From: Clostridiaceae bacterium
Lineage (GTDB): Bacteria; Bacillota; Clostridia; Lachnospirales; Lachnospiraceae
Direction of reading: 5' to 3'
Assembly (NCBI GenBank): GCA_910575585.1
Contig: CAJTGF010000006.1
Span: 62,001-126,000, forward strand
DNA: 64,000 nt
Of this stretch, positions 9,218 through 16,177 are shown in pieces. A model generated the notes under the pieces. That model was given only the letters and a program-made list of their open reading frames with translations. It made no database searches and was not told the origin of the DNA. Made by a program: the position numbers and the translations under genes. Every line of letters begins with the position of its first letter. Position 1 is the stretch's first letter.

Positions 9218-9445
9218 TTAGATGAAAAAATGATAGAACTGGATAATTATATTTGCGTTCCTAATTTTGACTGCGCAGAGATTACCTCTGGCGATGGTAT
9301 TGACTTTTTATTCCAGATAAGATATTATTTACAAAGAAACAGCGGCTATATAAAATGCGACTCAGAGTCAGATTGGGAAGGTATAGATCAGAAAATAAGT
9401 GATTTGGCCGGACAGTATGCTATGTATCAACACAAAAGGGAATGA
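9209..9445 (+). CDS. Hypothetical protein, probably 5'-truncated
   Basis: A 78-residue acidic product (from the ATG at 9209; a TTG at 9200 is also in frame) with no family that I recognise. No ribosome binding site stands before either start, and the start overlaps the opposite-strand gene. Its stop overlaps the next start as ATGA, so the junction with the following membrane protein is intact even if the 5' end is lost. AT-rich base use sets it apart from the glg genes. Confidence 0.35.
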   Translation: MIQLDEKMIELDNYICVPNFDCAEITSGDGIDFLFQIRYYLQRNSGYIKCDSESDWEGIDQKISDLAGQYAMYQHKRE

Positions 9446-9825
9446 TACCTGTGACTGTCAAAGACTGTGTAAGCATTCTATGTTTTATCCTTTTTGCGGC
9501 GCCTGTTATTATCTTTATTTTGCATACAGGGTTTCGGAATAGCAGAACTTTCTTTTTGGAATTTTGGAGAAAACACTGGATTTTTTATTTGTTTTATATA
9601 ATTGTTTTGTTTGCAATAAAGAAAAATATAATATTAGGATATTATTCTGTTCAATTTTATATGTTCGGGTTATCTTTTGGACTGAATGAAAACAGTACAT
9701 CCGCTTTTTTGATGGCGTATCTTTATATATTATTTTTTAGTGCTGTATCAACGTTTTTTTTCGTTCTTTTGCCAAACTATTTTTTGATTCTGTTCAGGAA
9801 GAGACTACAAAGATATGAAGGCTGA
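9442..9825 (+). CDS. Hypothetical membrane protein
   Basis: A 127-residue protein with three likely membrane segments: about residues 7-27 (SILCFILFAAPVIIFIL), 45-62 (HWIFYLFYIIVLFAI) and 92-118 (LMAYLYILFFSAVSTFFFVLL). It ends in a basic tail. No family recognised. Start overlaps the upstream frame by ATGA. Strongly AT-rich and rich in Phe, unlike the core genes on either side; it belongs to the accessory island and is followed by its own terminator. Confidence 0.5.
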   Translation: MIPVTVKDCVSILCFILFAAPVIIFILHTGFRNSRTFFLEFWRKHWIFYLFYIIVLFAIKKNIILGYYSVQFYMFGLSFGLNENSTSAFLMAYLYILFFSAVSTFFFVLLPNYFLILFRKRLQRYEG

Positions 9826-9837
9826 TATATGGAAGAT

Positions 9838-9890
9838 TGTCTGTCTGGCATAAAATGTCAATTTATGTTGCTAGACAGATCTTTTTTGTT
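9838..9890 (+). terminator. Intrinsic terminator
   Basis: TCTGTCT pairs with AGACAGA and GGCATAAA with TTTATGTT, with small bulges, followed by CTTTTTTG. Ends the small membrane-protein unit. Confidence 0.7.
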
Positions 9891-9967
9891 AATATGGTCT
9901 GTCTGTAAAGTGGTTTTGTACAGGAAATTTGTTGATGAGTAAGACAGCGTGAAATGCTGTGAAATTC

Positions 9968-9996
9968 TTGAATTTAGGGTAAGTAAATGATATGAT
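9968..9996 (+). promoter_or_regulatory. Sigma-A type promoter upstream of the Fic gene
   Basis: TTGAAT and TATGAT are spaced by 17 bases. The predicted transcript starts near 10003 and would cover the small remnant at 10027-10137 and then the Fic gene. Confidence 0.6.
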
Positions 9997-10026
9997 AAAG
10001 ACACAAAAAGGGAGACATCAAAGTAA

Positions 10027-10137
10027 TACCATATAGAATGTGAAAGCAGCCTGCCGGATGGGAAGATCGTGATAAAGCTTTTTGAATATGGTGCGCAGAT
10101 CGCGCTTGACGAGGGAGCGGTTACAGAGGAAACATGA
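10027..10137 (+). pseudogene. 36-codon open remnant before the Fic gene
   Basis: Between a TAA at 10024 and a TGA at 10135 one frame is open and reads like real protein (ESSLPDGKIVIKLFEYGAQ, then an acidic end), but it has no ATG, GTG or TTG start. It may be the C-terminus of a lost gene that once preceded fic, possibly a small partner of the Fic protein. Apart from this, 9891-10187 holds only the promoter and the Fic ribosome binding site. Confidence 0.3.
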
Positions 10138-10187
10138 ACTAACTTAATGACATTGATTCCGATTAGTTACAAGGAAGGTGATATTGG

Positions 10188-11024
10188 ATGGAGAAAGATC
10201 CTTTTAAAGAATATATCAAAGAGTCTGAACCAGATAAACGGGACAAAGGCTACGCATGGTATACAGCCATTGGTCTGCAGGCTGTTGATGGACTGAAAAC
10301 ATCCCAATATCTGATGCATACGGCTGTCCGCAATATTGAGGGCGAGATTTCCTTTGAGGAAGCCAACGCGCTTTTGCAGAGCTATTATGAGGAGAATCCT
10401 GCCTGTGATATAGGGGATCGTACTGAGGAGGCAGACAAGGTTTCAGCCAGAATTGCCGCGCTTTTGTCGGAGCGTGCATTCAGTTTCACGCCAAATGAAT
10501 ATCTGTCCATTCACAGGAAGTTGTTCACGGACATTTATTCGCATGCCGGCCGTATCCGGGATTACAATATTACAAAGAAAGAATGGGTGTTAAACGGAGA
10601 CACAGTGCTTTACGGCAGTGCCACGGAACTGAGAGCAACGTTAGATTACGATCTCTCCGAAGAAAGAACGTTTTCTTACCGAAACCTTTCTATGGACGAG
10701 ATCATTCATCACCTTGCGGTATTCCTCTCAAGATTGTGGCAGATACACCTATTCGAAGAGGGCAATACCAGAACGACGGCAGTGTTCTTTATCAAGTATT
10801 TGCGGACCCTTGGCTTTCATGTGGCAAATGACATTTTTGCAGAGAACGCATGGTATTTCCGCAATGCTCTTGTCCGTGCAAACTATAACGATCTGAAAAA
10901 CGGCATCTATGAGACTACAGAGTTTTTGGAGCTGTTCCTAAGAAACCTTCTGTTGAATGAGAATCATCCGCTTCATAACCGAACATTGCATATCAGCGGT
11001 TCCTTTGAAAAACCGGAAAAGTGA
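10188..11024 (+). CDS. Fic family protein (AMPylation-type), catalytic part
   Basis: A 278-residue Fic-domain protein. Fic enzymes usually transfer AMP from ATP to a hydroxyl of a target protein. The core motif IHLFEEGNTRTT lies at about residues 186-197, with the catalytic His at 187; the usual HPF is HLF here and the last Arg of the consensus is Thr, which is common in the GNTRT branch. An N-terminal NIEGEIS near residues 48-54 resembles the inhibitory helix (S/T-x-x-x-E-G/N), but the Ser/Thr is replaced by Val. Relatives carry a C-terminal winged helix in the same protein; here that part is in another frame just after the stop. Good GGAAGGTG site at the ATG. Confidence 0.85.
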   Translation: MEKDPFKEYIKESEPDKRDKGYAWYTAIGLQAVDGLKTSQYLMHTAVRNIEGEISFEEANALLQSYYEENPACDIGDRTEEADKVSARIAALLSERAFSFTPNEYLSIHRKLFTDIYSHAGRIRDYNITKKEWVLNGDTVLYGSATELRATLDYDLSEERTFSYRNLSMDEIIHHLAVFLSRLWQIHLFEEGNTRTTAVFFIKYLRTLGFHVANDIFAENAWYFRNALVRANYNDLKNGIYETTEFLELFLRNLLLNENHPLHNRTLHISGSFEKPEK

Positions 11025-11275
11025 ATATTGAGGTTCAAAAAGCGAACATTAAAGACTCATTTACAGTTAAAACGGCTTCTCATGTCTGCAAATTGCTGGA
11101 GAAATTTGGATTTCAGGCAATCTTTGGCAGATCGGAGCTTCAGGAAATCCCTGGCCTAAAACCGACCAGGAGTACAGCCCTGCTAAAAGAGATGGCAGAG
11201 AAAGGAATTATCGAATCAGTCGCAGGGCTTGGAAAAGGAAAATACAGATTCAGGCAGCATAAGGGTTTGAGGTGA
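11021..11275 (+). CDS. Winged-helix part of a split Fic protein
   Basis: An 84-residue frame beginning with GTG inside the Fic stop (GTGA overlap). Its body (KLLEKFGFQAIFGRSELQEIPGL, then TALLKEMAEKGIIES and GKGKYRFR) is the winged helix-turn-helix tail that closes many full-length Fic proteins in clostridia. There is no ribosome binding site of its own. The simplest reading is that a one-base change split one gene into two, leaving a Fic protein without its DNA-binding or regulatory tail; programmed frameshifting or coupled re-initiation would keep both parts. Confidence 0.6.
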   Translation: MNIEVQKANIKDSFTVKTASHVCKLLEKFGFQAIFGRSELQEIPGLKPTRSTALLKEMAEKGIIESVAGLGKGKYRFRQHKGLR

Positions 11276-11454
11276 TGACATCTGTTTTGAGAAATTAACA
11301 GTATTCCGATGTTTCTATAGGCGGGAATCTCTAATTCTTTTCCGATGATTCTGTAAGGGACGCGCTTCAATACGCCTGTCTTTGTCTGGAGCAAAGCAAC
11401 GTATCACCCTGCATGATTCTTCACTGCAACACAATTAGCCGGGATAGATATCTC

Positions 11455-11496
11455 AAAATAAGAAAAAGGCAACTATCCGTTAAAGGGATAGTTGCC
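11455..11496 (-). terminator. Intrinsic terminator of the TAC operon
   Basis: A 12-bp stem (GGCAACTATCCC-type arms, 11468-11495) is followed on the minus strand by TTTTTCTTATTTT. It ends the three-gene operon to its right. The bases from 11276 to 11454 hold nothing I can identify. Confidence 0.8.
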
Positions 11497-11534
11497 CAAT
11501 AGCAAATTGTAAAAGATTCAAGAGAAGTAAATAG

Positions 11535-11933
11535 TCATTTTTTACTTTTTTGGTCATTTATCATTGCAATAATATTCATAGCAGGTAACACAATAGGAGG
11601 CATTCCGGGCTGTGTTGTGATAATAGATATATAGCTTCTAATGTAAGGAAACATAATTGCAATCGTATTTTTTTCAAGCATATCCATGTTCTTTTGTTGG
11701 GTACGAAACATTGCTTTACCTTTTACATTAACATATATATTTTCGTTTTCATCTGAAACAGTTGTATTTAACACAATTTCATATCCATCTTCTCCGATGT
11801 TTTCAACATTGTGTTCCACATGAACGCCCAATTCTAATTCATCCAATGAACCCTCTTTTTTTCTGAATGTACTTTCTGTAATTTCAATTTTTTCTAAAAT
11901 AAGAGGGCTTTCGTAAGCAGACTTAACCTTCAT
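11535..11933 (-). CDS. SecB-like chaperone of a toxin-antitoxin-chaperone system
   Basis: A 132-residue protein with the SecB fold. The C-terminal half carries the SecB hallmark: hydrophobic strand and helix around IAIMFPYIRSYISII, then a turn with GMPPIVLPAMNI, which matches the LFPYARE...FPPLxLPPxNF region of SecB. True SecB is a proteobacterial export chaperone and is not expected in this lineage; SecB-like copies in Firmicutes typically belong to TAC operons, where they hold the antitoxin in its active fold. It is the third gene of such an operon, nine bases after the small antitoxin gene, with its own AGGGGAGGA site. Confidence 0.8.
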   Translation of the reverse strand: MKVKSAYESPLILEKIEITESTFRKKEGSLDELELGVHVEHNVENIGEDGYEIVLNTTVSDENENIYVNVKGKAMFRTQQKNMDMLEKNTIAIMFPYIRSYISIITTQPGMPPIVLPAMNIIAMINDQKSKK

Positions 11934-11942
11934 AATCCTCCC

Positions 11943-12182
11943 CTAACATGCGATAGCAAAATCTTCCTGCGGATAATATGTTGTTGTTATGATATTTGTG
12001 TTTAATTTTTTCCCAGAGTATCCAAAAAAAATCTGACATGGCGCAAAAACGCGACTAACATCTTCGTTAGTTATTGGATGAACTCCGTTTCTATCCTTGA
12101 TCATAGGTTTCTCTGCGCTATCACTTAATTCAACATTGTACTTCTCACATAATGCGAAAAATAAACTTTTATCCAACATCAT
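11943..12182 (-). CDS. Putative antitoxin of the TAC operon
   Basis: A 79-residue protein of no named family, between the toxin and the chaperone genes. It starts with an ATGA overlap on the toxin gene, the usual coupling of toxin and antitoxin. A charged N-terminal half is followed by a hydrophobic, aromatic tail (CQIFFGY..., IITTTYYPQEDFAIA). In known TAC systems the antitoxin ends in such a chaperone-addiction segment that is unstable without the SecB-like partner. The antitoxin role is inferred from position, size and this tail; I see no DNA-binding motif. Confidence 0.6.
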   Translation of the reverse strand: MMLDKSLFFALCEKYNVELSDSAEKPMIKDRNGVHPITNEDVSRVFAPCQIFFGYSGKKLNTNIITTTYYPQEDFAIAC

Positions 12183-12766
12183 ATCACCTCTTCTTCCTCA
12201 TTATACACCAGCTTTGTTGATTTGATGCATTCTTTTTTCGAAACACATATCTGCCGCTCATTAAATTTCATATTAATGATATTCATTATCTTTCTTTGCT
12301 TCTTTAATTCCTCGAAAGTTCTCTTTGTTGTATAACCTGCAATATCCTTTTGGAAAGTTCTTATTATAACAGATATCCCTTTTTTCTGTTTATAATAATC
12401 AAAAAAGACTGCACGAAATTTATCTTCTTCAAATATAGGCATATTTCCAGGACATTCTTTTTGTATTTCATCCAATGTACTCATGGTTTCTGTTAGAAAA
12501 CAATCATACTGGCTATTATCATCAAGATTGAGAACTTCATCATCGTCAGCCTCTATAAGTGACTGAAAAATCACACCTCCACAATTACCATTTCGTGACG
12601 AAATGTTTGATGCCCACCATTTTGCTTTTTCATAATCATCGAAAAAATATACACCCTGACCTAACCAATGGTCACTTCGATACTTACATTTAGTGGGATC
12701 AAATACATCCTTCTCTATACTATATCGGTGCTTAGCGCAGGTTCCATGATACCCCAATTCTTTCAT
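12179..12766 (-). CDS. ADP-ribosyltransferase-like toxin (CmdT-type)
   Basis: A 195-residue protein with the signature of a PARP-like ADP-ribosyltransferase. GYHGT at residues 5-9 holds the NAD-binding His7; WLGQGVYFF at 34-42 holds Tyr40, followed by KAKWWA, the helix that packs on the active site. The third catalytic position would fall near ERQICV (170-175), where Glu170 or Gln172 could serve. It is the first gene of an operon with a small antitoxin and a SecB-like chaperone, the order of E. coli CmdTAC, in which CmdT ADP-ribosylates mRNA during phage infection. Target here unknown. AAGGAAG site eight bases before the ATG. Confidence 0.7.
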   Translation of the reverse strand: MKELGYHGTCAKHRYSIEKDVFDPTKCKYRSDHWLGQGVYFFDDYEKAKWWASNISSRNGNCGGVIFQSLIEADDDEVLNLDDNSQYDCFLTETMSTLDEIQKECPGNMPIFEEDKFRAVFFDYYKQKKGISVIIRTFQKDIAGYTTKRTFEELKKQRKIMNIINMKFNERQICVSKKECIKSTKLVYNEEEEVI

Positions 12767-12881
12767 TGTCTATTCTTCCTAAGCAATTTACGGTTTTTAC
12801 AATTTCTTCATTCCATGAATTCTGTACAGACATAGATTGATAATTCAAGTATATCAGTTCTGATCAAAAAATCAATTCCGA

Positions 12882-13808
12882 TTATACTCCAAACCAAAGT
12901 TTCAAGATAGCAGCCAACACAGGAATCGTAACCATGGAACACAAGGTTGACATAACAACGCTGATGGAAGCGACGCGCCCCTGTTTTTCATACTGACTGC
13001 TGGCCATAGCCACCATGGACGCAATGGGCATACCGATGGTCATGGCTGTCATGCAGATAAGCAGGACGTTATCGGTAAGAAAGCTCATATACAGCGCAGT
13101 AAGGATCGGCATCACCAGCAGGCGGATAACCGTCACAGCGTAGATCCGCTTTTCGCTGAATATGTCATGGAGCGGATAGTTGGCCATATTGCTCCCGATG
13201 ATGAGCATGGACAAAGGCGTGGTCACGCTTCCGATAAAACTACACGGCTCCAGGATAAGATCCGGAAGGGAGATGCCCGTAAATGGGATGGCAAGGGCGA
13301 GAAGCGCTGCCATAGTCCCTGCGTTGAGAAGCCGTTTTGGTTCAAACCGGGATGTGTTCCCGGCATCCCTGTCATAGAGAAACAGAGTATAGGAATAGAA
13401 CAGCAGGTTAAATCCCAGATTGAAGATGGTGGTATAAAAGATAGCGGTTTCCCCGTACAGAGCTTCAACCACCGGATATCCCATAAAACCTACATTGGCA
13501 TGCATTACCATGGAGCGATAGGTGCCCCGGCAGTCAGCAGGCGCATGGAGCAGCCTGGTTATGACTGCGGAGATCGCGGGCAACGTGCAGTAAAGCACAA
13601 GACCGGCGGTCAAAAGCAGTATAAGCTCTCCCTGGCTGTCTGCCGATACGTGACCGGCGGAACTGATGATGAGCAGCGGGGAAGTAAAGTTTACCACCAG
13701 GGAAGAAAGCTTTTTACAGGTGCCGGCATCCAGGATGTCCTTTTTGTTCAGGTAAAATCCAACTGCGAGAGTGATCAGAAGTTTGGTCATCGTAACAATG
13801 ATCGCCAT
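12882..13808 (-). CDS. AEC family transporter
   Basis: A 308-residue membrane protein of the auxin efflux carrier / malate permease family with about ten membrane segments. Typical landmarks are KLSSLVVNFTSPLLIISS near 30-47, ANVGFMGYPVVEALYG near 105-120 (the N-x-G-(F/N)-x-G-x-P motif of AEC proteins) and PLSMLIIGSNMANY near 195-208. Family members move malate, amino acids or other organic anions; the substrate cannot be read from sequence. It lies 23 bases downstream of the FAD enzyme gene on the same strand and is probably cotranscribed with it. Confidence 0.87.
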   Translation of the reverse strand: MAIIVTMTKLLITLAVGFYLNKKDILDAGTCKKLSSLVVNFTSPLLIISSAGHVSADSQGELILLLTAGLVLYCTLPAISAVITRLLHAPADCRGTYRSMVMHANVGFMGYPVVEALYGETAIFYTTIFNLGFNLLFYSYTLFLYDRDAGNTSRFEPKRLLNAGTMAALLALAIPFTGISLPDLILEPCSFIGSVTTPLSMLIIGSNMANYPLHDIFSEKRIYAVTVIRLLVMPILTALYMSFLTDNVLLICMTAMTIGMPIASMVAMASSQYEKQGRVASISVVMSTLCSMVTIPVLAAILKLWFGV

Positions 13809-13831
13809 AAAAGCTTTCCTCCGTCTGTATG

Positions 13832-15232
13832 TTAATTCTGTAGAATACTCCTGGCTACGCTGATCCCATTGGCGGAAGCCTGCTGGAGTCCTCTGGTAAC
13901 AGAAGCCCCGTCGCCGATGGCCCGCAGACCATGGATGCTGGTCTCAAAATCCGCGTTTACCACCACTTTGTTGGAGTAAAACTTTACTTCCACCCCGTAA
14001 AGCAGAGTCTCGTCGCTGGCAATGCCCGGAGTCACTTTATCCAGGGCCAGCAGCATTTCTTTGATATCCACCATGATCCGGTGGGGGAACACCAGGGAAA
14101 GGTCCCCGGGAACCGCGTCCTTTAAAGTGGGGATCAGGTTATTGCGGCACAGCCGCTCCTCGGTGGTGCGTCTGCCTCTTTGGAAGTCGCCGAAGGTCTG
14201 GACCATGATCTTCCCGTCGCACAGCATGTTGCTTAACTGGGCGATGTGTTTGCCGTACTCAATAGGGGTTTTAAAAGGCTTGGTAAAGTTTTTCGACACC
14301 AGCAGGGCAAAGTTGGTGTTGTTTGTCTTGTAATCCTTTGACTTGTAGGCGTGTCCATTGACCACTGCCAGGCCGTTTTCATAGTACTCCGTGGCCACCT
14401 CGCCGGAGGGGTTGGTGCAGAAGGTGCGGACCTTGTCGTCAAAGGTGGGGGTGTAGTACACCAGTTTGGCCTCGTAGAGATTCTTGTTGAGAAATTCCAT
14501 GACCTCATCCCGAACCTCCACCCGGACTCCGATATCCACGGTCCCAACTTCCGTTTCAATGCCGTGGCGCTGGCAGATGTGGCTGAACCAGTCAGACCCC
14601 TCCCGGCCGATGGCGGCAACTACTTCGGGAGCGTAACAAGTCTCGCCTTTGTCTGTGACCACGCCTTTTGCCTGGTTTTCTTCTATAATAATGTCTTCCA
14701 CCATGGTATTGAATTTCAGCGTAATCCCCTGTGCCAGGAGATGCTCCTGGAGCCGGGTGTAGATTTTATACCCCTCCTCCGTGCCGAGATGGCGGATGGG
14801 ACATTCGATCAGCTTTAGATTGGCGTTGATGGCCTTTCTGCGGATCTCCTCGATCTCTTTCTGCTTATCCACGCCGTATACATTGGTGTCAGCGCCGAAT
14901 TTCAGATAGATGTCGTCGGATTCCCGAATCAGTTCCACAGCCTTGTCATAGCCAAGGATATCCGGCAGATGGCCGCCTACATCCGGTGACAGGGAAAGCT
15001 TGCCGTCGGAAAATGCCCCGGCCCCTGCAAAACCTGTAGTGATGGAACAGGGCTTGCACCCAACGCAGGTTTTGGTGGTTCGCTTGGGACAGGCGCGCTT
15101 TTCAATAGGCCGCCCCTTTTCGATCATGAGTATTTTCATGTCAGGCTTTTTTGCGATCAGTTCATAGGCACAGAAAATGCCGGACGGGCCTGCGCCGATG
15201 ATGATAACGTCAAACTGGTTCGATGGATTCAT
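13832..15232 (-). CDS. FAD-dependent dehydrogenase-like protein
   Basis: A 466-residue flavoprotein of the uncharacterised FAD-dependent dehydrogenase group (COG2509 type). The dinucleotide-binding motif IIIGAGPSGIFCAYEL is at residues 10-25, and a second FAD-contacting segment near the C-terminus (GLRAIGDGASVTRGLQQASANG) is the usual GD...(A/G) box. A cysteine cluster CPKRTTKTCVGCKPC at about 48-62 is conserved in this group and might bind a metal or act in redox. Reaction unknown. It has its own start region and is followed closely by the AEC transporter gene. Confidence 0.82.
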   Translation of the reverse strand: MNPSNQFDVIIIGAGPSGIFCAYELIAKKPDMKILMIEKGRPIEKRACPKRTTKTCVGCKPCSITTGFAGAGAFSDGKLSLSPDVGGHLPDILGYDKAVELIRESDDIYLKFGADTNVYGVDKQKEIEEIRRKAINANLKLIECPIRHLGTEEGYKIYTRLQEHLLAQGITLKFNTMVEDIIIEENQAKGVVTDKGETCYAPEVVAAIGREGSDWFSHICQRHGIETEVGTVDIGVRVEVRDEVMEFLNKNLYEAKLVYYTPTFDDKVRTFCTNPSGEVATEYYENGLAVVNGHAYKSKDYKTNNTNFALLVSKNFTKPFKTPIEYGKHIAQLSNMLCDGKIMVQTFGDFQRGRRTTEERLCRNNLIPTLKDAVPGDLSLVFPHRIMVDIKEMLLALDKVTPGIASDETLLYGVEVKFYSNKVVVNADFETSIHGLRAIGDGASVTRGLQQASANGISVARSILQN

Positions 15233-15564
15233 ACGATCACTCCTTTAAGATAGAAATAAAATACCAACTGGTAATATGAGTACAGCGATTAACGCTTATA
15301 GTCAACTATTACGGCAGTTGGTAGATACGCTCACCCAATTATGAACTTATATAAGCACAACACCTAAAGTTTAGCATAAAAATGGTTAAGGTTCAAGGGG
15401 AAATCCCGGTTCCTATTTACTTCTTTTTCAAAAACTGATATGATAAAAGCCAATTCGGCGTTAGCGGCCAAGGCAGGCAGAAAAACTCCCCCTGCCCTGG
15501 AACTTGTTAACGCTTAACGTGCTGTCATAAATCATCAGCAATGAGAATAAGGAGCAGAAAAAGA
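15233..15564 (+). promoter_or_regulatory. Intergenic region with likely pth promoter and stem-loops
   Basis: TTTACT (15416-15421) and TATGAT (15439-15444), 17 bases apart with a TG before the -10 box, make a plausible promoter for pth. The leader then holds an imperfect hairpin (CCAAGGCAGG with CCTGCCCTGG, about 15468-15500). Nearer the FAD gene, TACCAACTG (15262-15270) and CAGTTGGTA (15315-15323) form a 9-bp inverted repeat of unknown use. No gene is seen. Confidence 0.45.
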
Positions 15565-16152
15565 ATGTATATTATAGCAGGACTGGGCAATCCAGGGAAG
15601 CAGTACGAGAATACGAGACATAACGTGGGATTTTGCGTGATCGATATCCTGGCGGACCGCATGGGCATCTGCGTGGATGAGAAAAAACATAAAGGGCTGT
15701 GCGGCAGAGGCGTGCTGGAGGGGCAGAAGGTGGTGCTGCTAAAGCCCCAGACCTTTATGAACCTCAGTGGTGAGAGCCTTCGGGCGGCGGCGGATTTTTA
15801 TAAGGTGGACCAGGATCAGATCCTGGTGATCTATGATGATGTAAGCCTTGAGCCTGGGCAGCTTCGGATCCGGGGCAAAGGGAGCGCAGGAGGCCACAAT
15901 GGGATCAAAAATATCATTGCCCATTTAGGCGCCCAGGAATTTCCGAGAGTGAAAGTAGGTGTGGGGGAAAAGCCCAAAGGCATGGATCTGGCCGACTATG
16001 TGCTGAGCCGTTTTTCCAAAGGGGAGCAGGAGCTGATGGACACCGCCTTTAAAGACGCGGCGGCCGCGGCGGCCGCGATCATCGGCCAGGGGATCGAGGA
16101 GGCCATGAACCATTTTAACGGAAAACGAAAAACGGAAGAACCGCGCAGATGA
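15565..16152 (+). CDS. pth: Peptidyl-tRNA hydrolase
   Basis: Frees tRNA from peptidyl-tRNA that drops off the ribosome. A 195-residue Pth with all family signatures: GLGNPGKQYENTRHNVGF at the start (with the substrate Asn and catalytic His of TRHN), KPQTFMNLSGES near 60-71, YDDVSLEPGQLRIRGKGSAGGHNGIKNI near 93-120. I start at the ATG at 15565 (MYIIAGLGNPG) rather than 24 bases upstream, because AAGGAG lies before it and the family begins there. It is followed by mfd, the same pth-mfd order as in Bacillus. Confidence 0.96.
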   Translation: MYIIAGLGNPGKQYENTRHNVGFCVIDILADRMGICVDEKKHKGLCGRGVLEGQKVVLLKPQTFMNLSGESLRAAADFYKVDQDQILVIYDDVSLEPGQLRIRGKGSAGGHNGIKNIIAHLGAQEFPRVKVGVGEKPKGMDLADYVLSRFSKGEQELMDTAFKDAAAAAAAIIGQGIEEAMNHFNGKRKTEEPRR

Positions 16153-16177
16153 TCGGCAGACAGGAAAGGGGGACTAC

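Noticed and set aside
11535-11933. The SecB-like protein as a housekeeping secretion chaperone
   Set aside because: SecB is not expected in this lineage, and the gene is the third member of a toxin-type operon in an accessory island.
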